From contig NZ_AUMK01000019.1 of assembly GCF_000430645.1 (NCBI RefSeq), positions 1-64,000 of the forward strand: 64,000 bases of DNA, read 5' to 3'. Of this stretch, positions 16,782 through 24,352 are shown piece by piece. The stretch comes from Aquimarina latercula DSM 2041 (GTDB lineage Bacteria > Bacteroidota > Bacteroidia > Flavobacteriales > Flavobacteriaceae). Below the pieces are notes generated by a model that was not told the DNA's origin, did no database searches, and saw nothing but the letters and a program-made list of their open reading frames with translations. Position 1 is the stretch's first letter; each line of letters starts with the position of its first letter. A program made the position numbers and the translations under genes.

Positions 16782-18758
16782 ATGAATAAAGCAATTTTAA
16801 CCTTTGTGATTTTCTGCGCAATGAACCTACTTGGTTTTACGCAAAGTCAATTTTCAGCCGTTGATTTCTCTAAAATAGAAAACGTAAAAGACTCTTTGTT
16901 ATTTAACAGTGCGGTAAATGATTTACAGCATTATGTCAATGAAGATCAATTAGACCGAGCAGATGATATCGCTAACAAGCTTATTGAGCTTGGCCATGAT
17001 ATTAAGTATTTTAAAGGATTAGGTTTAGTATACAGGCTGAAAGGCGTTATTAATAACGAATTGAATAAGAGCATCGATTCTAACGAAAGTTTTGAAAAAG
17101 CCGTACTCAATTTTCAGAAAATTGATGATAAAAACGGCTTAGCAATGGTAAGTAATGATAGATACAATATCGAAAGAAATAAAGGTAATATAGAGCAAGC
17201 TGCTAACTACTTATTAGACGCCAAACTACATCGAGAACAATTAAATGATAGTGTAGGTCTTTCTGCCGTATACAATAATTTAGCAATCATTTATAAGGAA
17301 CTTAATGATGTCCCAAATGCAGAAAAATATTACTTGAAGTCAATGAATTTGGGTAAGAAATTGAAGACCGATGGTGTAGGGTTGGTTATCAATAATTTAG
17401 CTTTATTATATACAGAAGGAGGAAAGCTTAAAGAGGCGCAGAAGCTTTTAGAAGAAGCATTAGTAATTAATAAAGCAGAAGATGATCTAAGGCATATGGC
17501 TCAATCATATAGTATTATGGCTAAAGTAGCGATGTATGGAAAGGAATATGAAAAAGCTAAAAAATTCTATGACACAACACAATGTGTTGGTACCCAAGCC
17601 AATTTCAAAATAATAGTGATAAATGCAAAACAACAATTAGGGATTATAGCACTTGAACAACAAGAATATGATAAAGCAGAGAAATATTTAGAAATAGCAA
17701 GAGAGGATTTGGTTAAATCAAATGTTACATCACTAGTTTTGAAAAACTATAAACATTCATTTAAACTAGATTCGGCTAGAGGTAATTTATTAAACGCTAT
17801 AGCTTGGCAAAAAAAATATCAGGAACTTTCTGATAAGAGAATGAACGATATTACCACAAAAAAAGTAGAAAACACAAAATCTAGATACGAAGCCGAGTTA
17901 GAACAACTTAAATTGATAGATGAAAAAGAGAAGCGAGAACAAAAAACAAAAGAAGAATTGTTCAGATATAGGTTATTAGCATTTATTAGTTTGGCAGTCA
18001 TTGCAGTAATCTTAGTCTTTATGGTGCTTATTATCAAAACAAGGAAAGAAAGAAAAAGATATATTAAGGAACTCAATGAATCTAATCAGGTAAAAAACAA
18101 ACTGTTTTCTATTATTTCTCATGATCTTAAAAATGAAATACATGGGTTAGAAAGTAGTCTTAATTTAATGAAAGAGGATGTAATATCAACTGATGAGTTT
18201 AGAGAAATAGTACCATTATTAGCTAATAGAACACATCAAACATCCATTTTACTTAATAATTTATTGAATTGGTCAAAATCACAAATGAAAGAGCTTAATG
18301 CACAACCTACCAATTTTGATATTACAGAGGTGATTAGTAATAAGTTCACTTTTTTTAAGCCAAAAGCTGAGAAAAAGGATATTAAACTGATTAATAAATT
18401 AGATCCTACCCTCATCTTCGCTGATAAAGATATGTTCGGGATCGTGGCTCAGAATCTGATTGCTAATGCGATAAAATTTTGTAATCCTGGTGATTCTATA
18501 GCTCTAGTATCTAAGGAAAAAGAAGATTATTATGAAATTTGTTTTGAGGATACTGGTGTAGGTATAGATCCTAGTAATATTAATAAATTATTTGCAGAAG
18601 ATACGTTTACTACTACAGGTACAGAAAACGAAACCGGAACAGGTCTTGGACTTAGAATATGTAAAGAATTGATTGAACTTAATCAAGGTAAGATACAAGT
18701 AGAAAGTACACCAGGAAAAGGAAGTGTTTTTTCAGTTTCTTTGCCAAAAGCCGCTTGA
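16782..18758 (+). CDS. TPR-containing membrane sensor histidine kinase
   Basis: The 658-residue protein has a signal peptide (to about FTQSQ), tetratricopeptide repeats across residues about 60-350 (for example NNLAIIYKELNDVPNAEKYYLKSM and NNLALLYTEGGKLKEAQKLLEEAL) and one transmembrane helix (LLAFISLAVIAVILVFMVLII, about 405). A cytoplasmic kinase follows: H box IISHDLKNE (His about 447), N box QNLIANAIKF, G1 EDTGVGID and G2 GTGLGLRICKEL. TPRs on the periplasmic side are common in Bacteroidetes two-component sensors. No response regulator is adjacent, so it is an orphan. It is convergent with the HlyD gene, only 8 bases apart, so it may sense or regulate the export cluster, but that is conjecture. 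Confidence 0.85.
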   Translation: MNKAILTFVIFCAMNLLGFTQSQFSAVDFSKIENVKDSLLFNSAVNDLQHYVNEDQLDRADDIANKLIELGHDIKYFKGLGLVYRLKGVINNELNKSIDSNESFEKAVLNFQKIDDKNGLAMVSNDRYNIERNKGNIEQAANYLLDAKLHREQLNDSVGLSAVYNNLAIIYKELNDVPNAEKYYLKSMNLGKKLKTDGVGLVINNLALLYTEGGKLKEAQKLLEEALVINKAEDDLRHMAQSYSIMAKVAMYGKEYEKAKKFYDTTQCVGTQANFKIIVINAKQQLGIIALEQQEYDKAEKYLEIAREDLVKSNVTSLVLKNYKHSFKLDSARGNLLNAIAWQKKYQELSDKRMNDITTKKVENTKSRYEAELEQLKLIDEKEKREQKTKEELFRYRLLAFISLAVIAVILVFMVLIIKTRKERKRYIKELNESNQVKNKLFSIISHDLKNEIHGLESSLNLMKEDVISTDEFREIVPLLANRTHQTSILLNNLLNWSKSQMKELNAQPTNFDITEVISNKFTFFKPKAEKKDIKLINKLDPTLIFADKDMFGIVAQNLIANAIKFCNPGDSIALVSKEKEDYYEICFEDTGVGIDPSNINKLFAEDTFTTTGTENETGTGLGLRICKELIELNQGKIQVESTPGKGSVFSVSLPKAA

Positions 18759-18766
18759 ATTTAAGT

Positions 18767-20062
18767 TTACTTATCCATCAAGCTTCTAAATTGATAAAAG
18801 AACCGTTCTATAAGTCTTAAATCTTCTGTTATGATTTCTACAGAACCACGCATTTCTTGTTGGAAAGGTATTTCTTTATTATAAGTAGTGATGAGGTTTT
18901 TAGGAAGTTTTACATCGATAAGATATAATCCGTCCTTATCTGGTAACATAGATATATAATCCACAGTTCCCTGTAGCATTCCGAATTCATCATCCGGAAA
19001 ATTTTCTAATTTAATATTCGCTTTTTGCCCTAATTTTATTTTTCCAGAATTCTGAGTAGGAGCTTTTATTTTAGCCACATAAGAAGAAGATTCTTGAATC
19101 GGAATTACAATAAAAACAATGTCTCCGGCAGTTACATTTTGATTTACAAAACGATAATTAGAAAATGAAACACGTCCTTCGATATCCGATTGCAGCAAAT
19201 ACCTTAGTTCCCAGTCTTTAATGCTTTTCTTAAGTCTATTAAAGGACTGTAGTACTTTTAGTCTAAGATTATTTTCTTCTTTTGTTTTGTTTATTTCTGT
19301 ATTTACAGATGTTTTATTTGCATTACCTATTGATTCAGTAATTTGCGAAATTTGGGCATCAATTGCTTTATAATTTCTCTCTACTCCGTAGTACTCAGAT
19401 TCGCTTTGTTCATATTCTTGCTGAGAAATTCTACCTTTTTCAAATAACACTTTTTGTCTATTGAAATCTCTTTTCTTATTATCTAATTCTCTTTTGGAAA
19501 ACTTCTTCTGATCAATTAAATTTTGCTTTCTTAAACGAAGTTCTGATAAAGAGTTCTTATTCGCTATAGCTTCATTAGAGAAAGGATTTAATCGCTTATT
19601 AAGTAAGTAATCTAAATAACTATTTTCGAATGTAGCGAAATCAGTTAAGATATCTCCAAGAATTAATGTTGGTAGTTCATCCAAAGGGAAACTAAATGAT
19701 TTATTGCTTACAGTAATTGTATCAACAATCGCTTTAAGTTTAAATACATCTTCATAATTAGCGGTGTTTCTTAAAATTGCGAGGGGAGTACCCTCAGGAA
19801 CTGTATCTCCTTCTTTTACCAAAATAGCCTCTATTTTTTCACTAACATTTGCTTGTTCTTTTTGTAAAGGAGCTTCTGTAGTAATAATAGCTTGTGCAGG
19901 AATAGTATCAGGATATTTAAGCATCCACGACAGAAATAATAATAATAGAATTAATACTAATATCAACAAATTTCCCCATCGTATCATCCAATGTGGTACT
20001 CGAGTTAAAATCTCTTGGACTTCTTCACTTCTTAATTGTATGTCTTCTAAATTATCTGGCAT
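18767..20062 (-). CDS. HlyD-family periplasmic adaptor of the peptide exporter
   Basis: The 431-residue protein has a short cytoplasmic N-terminus and one transmembrane helix (LLILVLILLLLFLSWML, about 31-47). Next come a lipoyl-like half (AILVKEGDTVPEGTPLAIL), long coiled-coil segments (about 170-290, including NKKRDFNRQKVLFEKGRISQQEYEQSE) and a C-terminal beta domain (AKIKAPTQNSGKIKLGQKANIKL). This is the membrane-fusion partner of type I and bacteriocin ABC exporters. It starts one base after the end of the C39 transporter gene, so the two are translationally linked. A TolC-type outer-membrane partner is not encoded in this window. Confidence 0.85.
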   Translation of the reverse strand: MPDNLEDIQLRSEEVQEILTRVPHWMIRWGNLLILVLILLLLFLSWMLKYPDTIPAQAIITTEAPLQKEQANVSEKIEAILVKEGDTVPEGTPLAILRNTANYEDVFKLKAIVDTITVSNKSFSFPLDELPTLILGDILTDFATFENSYLDYLLNKRLNPFSNEAIANKNSLSELRLRKQNLIDQKKFSKRELDNKKRDFNRQKVLFEKGRISQQEYEQSESEYYGVERNYKAIDAQISQITESIGNANKTSVNTEINKTKEENNLRLKVLQSFNRLKKSIKDWELRYLLQSDIEGRVSFSNYRFVNQNVTAGDIVFIVIPIQESSSYVAKIKAPTQNSGKIKLGQKANIKLENFPDDEFGMLQGTVDYISMLPDKDGLYLIDVKLPKNLITTYNKEIPFQQEMRGSVEIITEDLRLIERFFYQFRSLMDK

Positions 20063-20063
20063 G

Positions 20064-22268
20064 TTACTTTCCTAATTCTAATTGATTTTTAACCAAATTA
20101 TAATAGCTTCCTTTTTCTTTGATCAATGATTCATGATTTCCAACTTCTATAATCTCTCCTTTATCAAGTACTACAATCTGGTCCGCATTTTTAACCGTAC
20201 TTAACCTGTGTGCTATTACCATAACCGTTTTATCTTTGAAAAAGGTGTCTAACTTTTCCATAATTACCTTTTCATTATTAGCGTCCAGAGCAGAAGTTGC
20301 TTCGTCAAAGAATAAAAATTTAGGGTTTTTATAGACCGCTCTAGCAATAAATAATCGTTGTTTTTGACCAGTACTTAACCCAACACCTTCCATTCCTATT
20401 TTGGTGTTATAAGATAGAGGTAGAGATTCTACAAACTCCTTGATATTAGCAACATCTACTGCGTGAGCTAATTTTTTCTTATCCACATAATCTTCTCCAA
20501 CAGCAATGTTGTTAGCAATTGTATCATTAAATATATACCCCTCTTGCATGACAACTCCAAATTGATCTCTCCAAGATTTCTGAGATACGTTCTGTAAATC
20601 ATGAGAACCAATAAATATTTGCCCTTCATCAGGTTCATAAAACTTTAGTAGAATTTTCATAAGAGTAGTCTTTCCACTACCACTCACACCCACTACTGCT
20701 GTTATTTTATTAGCAGGAATAGAGAGTTTTAAATTTTGTAAGACAGGTTTGTCAGACCCAACATATCTAAAGCTAAGATTTTTAATTTCAAAACCAGAGT
20801 TATCAGGAATTTCTCGAATCTTTTCTTCACCGGATTTTTCTTCGTCTTCCTTATTATGAATTTCTCCAAGACGTTCTAATGAAATCTGAGCATCTTGTAA
20901 TTCTCGTAAGAAATTAATCAATTGAGTAATAGGAGCATTTAATTGGCCAACAATAGATGTAATTGCTAGCATCATACCCAAAGTGATTTCTCCATCAATC
21001 ACTAACACTGCAGAAAGTACAGTAATTAATATGTTTTTTAATTCGTTTATAAAAGCCGAACCAACACTTTGATATTGCTCTAAGGCAAGGTTTTCTATAG
21101 ATATTTTAAAAAGCTTTGCTTGTACAAACTCCCAATTCCATCTTTTTCTTTTTTCAGCATTGTGGAGTTTAATTTCCTGCATACCATTTACCAACTCAAT
21201 TACTTTACTCTGTTCTTCACTGATTTGAGAAAAACGTTTATAATCTAGTTTCTTACGTTTTTTAAAGAATATTAATATCCAAGCAAAATAAAAGGCACTA
21301 CCAATTGCAAAAACTGAAAAAATGGAGAAACTATAATAAATAAGAACGATACTAAAAACGATTAAATTCACCATCGAAAACAATACGTTTAATGACGACA
21401 TGGTAAGTATCTGTTCAATCCTTTTGTGATCATTAATTCTCTGTAATAAATCTCCGGTCATTTTTACATCAAAATAGGAGATGGGTAGATTCATTAATTT
21501 GATGAAGAAATCTGAGATCAGAGAGATATTTATTCTCGTGCTTAAATGCAATAAAATCCAACTTCTTAGAACATCAATTAAAGTTCTTCCGATAAACAAA
21601 GATAATTGGGCGATTAATACTAGGTAAACAAAGTTGATATCTTCGTTTTTTATACCAACATCAACAATACTTTGTGTAAGAAACGGAGTGATTAATTGTA
21701 ATAAACTCCCCGCAGTTAATCCAAGAATAAGTTGAAAAATGAATTTTTTGTATTGAAAAACATATTTAGATATAAATTTAAATCCAAACTCTTCATCTTT
21801 CTCATCGATATTATCATTATAGAATTTTGGTGTAGGTTCTACTAATAAGGCAACACCTTCTTCGGTAGTTTGATCGGCATTATTACCAATCCAAGCTTTA
21901 ATGAATTCTTCTTTGGTATATGTAATTAAACCATGAGCAGGGTCTGATACATAAATTGTCATACCTCCCTTTTTGGTAGTTTTTACCTTGTAAACCACTA
22001 CGTAATGCACTTTATTCCAATGTACTATGCATGGTAGAGGGACTTCTAATAATTGATCTAAGGATAGTTTTACTCCTAAGGATCTAAATCCTATACTTTC
22101 TACTGCTTCGCTTAAACCGAGTAAAGAACTTCCTTCTCTTGTTGTTTCACTAAGTGATCTAAGTTTCTGAGTGTTTAGTACTTTTCCGTAATGTTTAGCT
22201 ATGATTTTAATACAAGTAGGTCCACAATCTTTTGATTCGGCTTGTTTGTAAAAAGGAAATTTAGGCAT
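20064..22268 (-). CDS. Peptidase-containing ABC transporter (C39, bacteriocin/RiPP exporter)
   Basis: The 734-residue protein has three parts. Residues 1-135 are a C39 cysteine peptidase with KDCGPTC (Cys15 as nucleophile), a His in VHYVVVY and an Asp in VSDPAHG. Residues about 165-450 are a six-helix transmembrane domain. The C-terminal ATPase has Walker A GVSGSGKTT, signature LSTGQKQR, Walker B FLFFDEATSALD and an H-loop in VIAHRLST. Such exporters cleave leaders after a double glycine and pump the core out. The key residues for both activities are present. The 67-aa GG-leader peptide encoded 1.5 kb upstream on the same strand is the obvious substrate. Confidence 0.9.
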   Translation of the reverse strand: MPKFPFYKQAESKDCGPTCIKIIAKHYGKVLNTQKLRSLSETTREGSSLLGLSEAVESIGFRSLGVKLSLDQLLEVPLPCIVHWNKVHYVVVYKVKTTKKGGMTIYVSDPAHGLITYTKEEFIKAWIGNNADQTTEEGVALLVEPTPKFYNDNIDEKDEEFGFKFISKYVFQYKKFIFQLILGLTAGSLLQLITPFLTQSIVDVGIKNEDINFVYLVLIAQLSLFIGRTLIDVLRSWILLHLSTRINISLISDFFIKLMNLPISYFDVKMTGDLLQRINDHKRIEQILTMSSLNVLFSMVNLIVFSIVLIYYSFSIFSVFAIGSAFYFAWILIFFKKRKKLDYKRFSQISEEQSKVIELVNGMQEIKLHNAEKRKRWNWEFVQAKLFKISIENLALEQYQSVGSAFINELKNILITVLSAVLVIDGEITLGMMLAITSIVGQLNAPITQLINFLRELQDAQISLERLGEIHNKEDEEKSGEEKIREIPDNSGFEIKNLSFRYVGSDKPVLQNLKLSIPANKITAVVGVSGSGKTTLMKILLKFYEPDEGQIFIGSHDLQNVSQKSWRDQFGVVMQEGYIFNDTIANNIAVGEDYVDKKKLAHAVDVANIKEFVESLPLSYNTKIGMEGVGLSTGQKQRLFIARAVYKNPKFLFFDEATSALDANNEKVIMEKLDTFFKDKTVMVIAHRLSTVKNADQIVVLDKGEIIEVGNHESLIKEKGSYYNLVKNQLELGK

Positions 22269-22429
22269 TAAAAGTTTTAATTTTGAGTGATGAGTTGTTC
22301 TACAAAGAAAAGTAATTCTTTTTGATTATACTATCAAACTTGATTAGATACTAAATTGTTTACATGAATTAGTTTAACTAATTAGCAATTTGTTACCCAT
22401 GAAAGATCAATTATTTTTAACTATTATTT

Positions 22430-23728
22430 TTATGTTGGTTGCGGAACTTTAATTTCTTCTGGTTGTAGAATTTCTAGTAATAACGTTTTTTCTAGTACAA
22501 AAGAAATCATCTTAGTTTTAAAATTCGCAATATTTTCTCCAAATTGTTTTAGGAAATCCTCATCTTCTGATAATTCATCATATAGCTCCTGTACAGAAAC
22601 AGGTTCCATAAAATAGAGTAAAATACTATGCCAACCTACTAGATCTTTTTTATCCACTTTACCGTTATACGGAATGGTAAATTGTATAGTTATTGGATCT
22701 GTATTAAAATCAATGATACACTCTTTTTTTAAAACAAACTTTGTTGTTAATAGTTTTTCAATAGTTATATTTTCTACAAAATCATAAAAATCAAATATGT
22801 TTTGTAATCTAGAAGGTTTAATCTCAATGTCAAAACCTTGATCAGGAAATAATTTATGAAGTTTAGCCTTTATATTTTTATAGTACTCAGGGAAATGATA
22901 CTGAAGTCTAGCTTCAATCTGTTCGCATGCAAAGATTGATTTTTTTGCAAACCCAATACAATGAATAAATTTAGAGATAAGAGGAACTGTACTTAAGTCA
23001 ATGATCTCGGCAAAATTTGGTTGTACATTTTCAAATAGATATTGAACTTTTAACTTATCTTTTTCTGTAATTGCATATCCTAATTGCTGTTCGAAAATGG
23101 TATTAAAAATCCCAACATCTATTTGAGGAAAATGATGTTGGTTTTTTTCAATCAAACTTTTGGCCGTAGTATACAATTGTTTAAAATAATCATTGTTTTT
23201 TCCACCAATAAAACCAGCATTATGAGCTAAAATCTTTCCGTTTTTGTAGTAATTACTAATGAGCTCATTAGGAATAAAATCAAAATTGGCAAGCATATAT
23301 TTAAATGTTTTTGCATACCCAGGAAAGTTGGTCTCAATATTTTGCGCAATGATATCATAGTGATTGATGTCGTAAGGGATTTTGTCCCAAATAAAAATAT
23401 CATTATCCAAGTGTATAAAAGGTTCACTTTGTTCTGCACAGGTAACGAGTTTTCCGAAAGCCCATAGTTTTGGATGGTAATTGTTGATTTTTTCCAAACT
23501 AGTATAGATGTCAGAATAAGGTAATTCTAACATTTCGTCAAATAGTTCTTTACCTCTCTTGTCAGTAAATAGTTCATTTGACCTGTAAAATCTATTGATA
23601 GTTAGTGCGCTTAACGCGAAGCTGTAAAATGCATACTTTTGATTTGGCCAGCCACCATTAAATCGAGCATTTGCATCATCTGAATTGTGATATGTAGGTT
23701 TTGTCCAAAAGCTTTGAATTATTTTCAT
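22430..23728 (-). CDS. DUF6734-like, glycosyltransferase-like protein in the peptide cluster
   Basis: The 432-residue soluble protein begins MKIIQSFWTKPTYHNSDD and carries HLDNDIFIW at about residue 100. That is a D-x-D-type motif preceded by hydrophobic residues, as in metal-dependent GT-A glycosyltransferases. LAHNAGFIGG follows at about 165, resembling the acceptor/donor loop of such enzymes. It has no signal peptide or membrane helix. I associate the N-terminal pattern with DUF6734, but this is from memory. Its place between a precursor peptide and a C39 exporter suggests it modifies the peptide, for example by glycosylation. An alternative is an unrelated sugar-modifying protein. Confidence 0.6.
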   Translation of the reverse strand: MKIIQSFWTKPTYHNSDDANARFNGGWPNQKYAFYSFALSALTINRFYRSNELFTDKRGKELFDEMLELPYSDIYTSLEKINNYHPKLWAFGKLVTCAEQSEPFIHLDNDIFIWDKIPYDINHYDIIAQNIETNFPGYAKTFKYMLANFDFIPNELISNYYKNGKILAHNAGFIGGKNNDYFKQLYTTAKSLIEKNQHHFPQIDVGIFNTIFEQQLGYAITEKDKLKVQYLFENVQPNFAEIIDLSTVPLISKFIHCIGFAKKSIFACEQIEARLQYHFPEYYKNIKAKLHKLFPDQGFDIEIKPSRLQNIFDFYDFVENITIEKLLTTKFVLKKECIIDFNTDPITIQFTIPYNGKVDKKDLVGWHSILLYFMEPVSVQELYDELSEDEDFLKQFGENIANFKTKMISFVLEKTLLLEILQPEEIKVPQPT

Positions 23729-23742
23729 GATACTGTGTGTTT

Positions 23743-23771
23743 AAAAAAGAGGATGTTGTTAAACATCCTCT
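23743..23771 (-). terminator. Attenuator-like terminator between precursor and enzyme gene
   Basis: A 10-bp stem (AGAGGATGTT 23748-23757 with AACATCCTCT 23762-23771) has a four-base loop. On the - strand it is followed by a run of T (the complement of 23743-23748). It lies just downstream of the precursor gene and before the enzyme gene. Partial termination here would give much more precursor mRNA than enzyme mRNA. Confidence 0.82.
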
Positions 23772-23792
23772 ATAAATTAAGATGAATAAATC

Positions 23793-23996
23793 TTAGTAGT
23801 TAGGCTTACACCAAGTGTGCAGTTCAGTATCATAGTATAAGTACTGACCATTAATCCAAGACCCATGAGGAGGATACATTTTACCAGATGGACAATTTGG
23901 GTAAGACCCATATTCGTAACCACCAGTAATCTGCTTAGCTTCTTTTCTGTCTAAGATTTCACCTTTGATTTTTTTTAAAATTTCTGATTTTTTCAT
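23793..23996 (-). CDS. Double-glycine leader precursor peptide (67 aa)
   Basis: Residues 1-26 form a leader ending KEAKQITGG, matching the flavobacterial natural-product precursor type (hydrophobic residues before GG, the charged EILDRKEAK helix). The predicted core, residues 27-67, starts YEYGSYPNCPSGK and ends HTWCKPNY. It has eight Tyr, two Trp, several Pro and Gly, and exactly two Cys (35 and 63). Cleavage after GG by the C39 exporter encoded downstream is expected. A terminator follows. I do not recognise the core; it could be a bacteriocin, a signal peptide or a glycosylated or disulfide peptide. Confidence 0.75.
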   Translation of the reverse strand: MKKSEILKKIKGEILDRKEAKQITGGYEYGSYPNCPSGKMYPPHGSWINGQYLYYDTELHTWCKPNY

Positions 23997-24292
23997 TTTA
24001 CATGATTTTAAATTAATAATGATTTGATAGTATACTATTACTATATAATACGATGAAAAGGAGAAATGTTACTAGGGAGAAAATCACTTAAACGTTGTAG
24101 TGTTGATAAGTTGCTATAATTATCCGTTTTTTAACATAATACCAATACAGGTGTTAGTTAAAATGTTATTTTTTTATCAAAACATAATTTGATGGTATAT
24201 GGTTTTAGAAGAAGGTTAATTGATTTTTAAAAAGGGGTATTTAAAAAAAGATTTTGGTAGCGATAAATAGTACTATTGAAGCTTCTAAAATG
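23997..24292. promoter_or_regulatory. Leader region of the precursor gene, with a 12-bp palindrome
   Basis: No gene is seen in this AT-rich stretch. It contains the perfect palindrome ATAGTATACTAT at 24027-24038, about 30 bases upstream of the precursor ATG (- strand). The string TTTGATAGTATA (24023-24034) recurs on the opposite strand at 22327-22338, upstream of the exporter gene. A shared operator is possible but is based on two copies only. Confidence 0.4.
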
Positions 24293-24328
24293 AAAAAGGA
24301 GTGTTTCCATAAAAAAACACTCCTTTTT
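24293..24328 (-). terminator. Terminator after the secreted amylase gene
   Basis: A 14-bp perfect stem (24293-24306 with 24315-24328, AAAAAGGAGTGTTT and its complement) has an eight-base loop. The A and T runs at both edges make it usable from either strand. It lies 25 bases downstream of the amylase stop. Confidence 0.9.
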
Positions 24329-24352
24329 AAAGTACAATTAAAAGTTTAGCGT

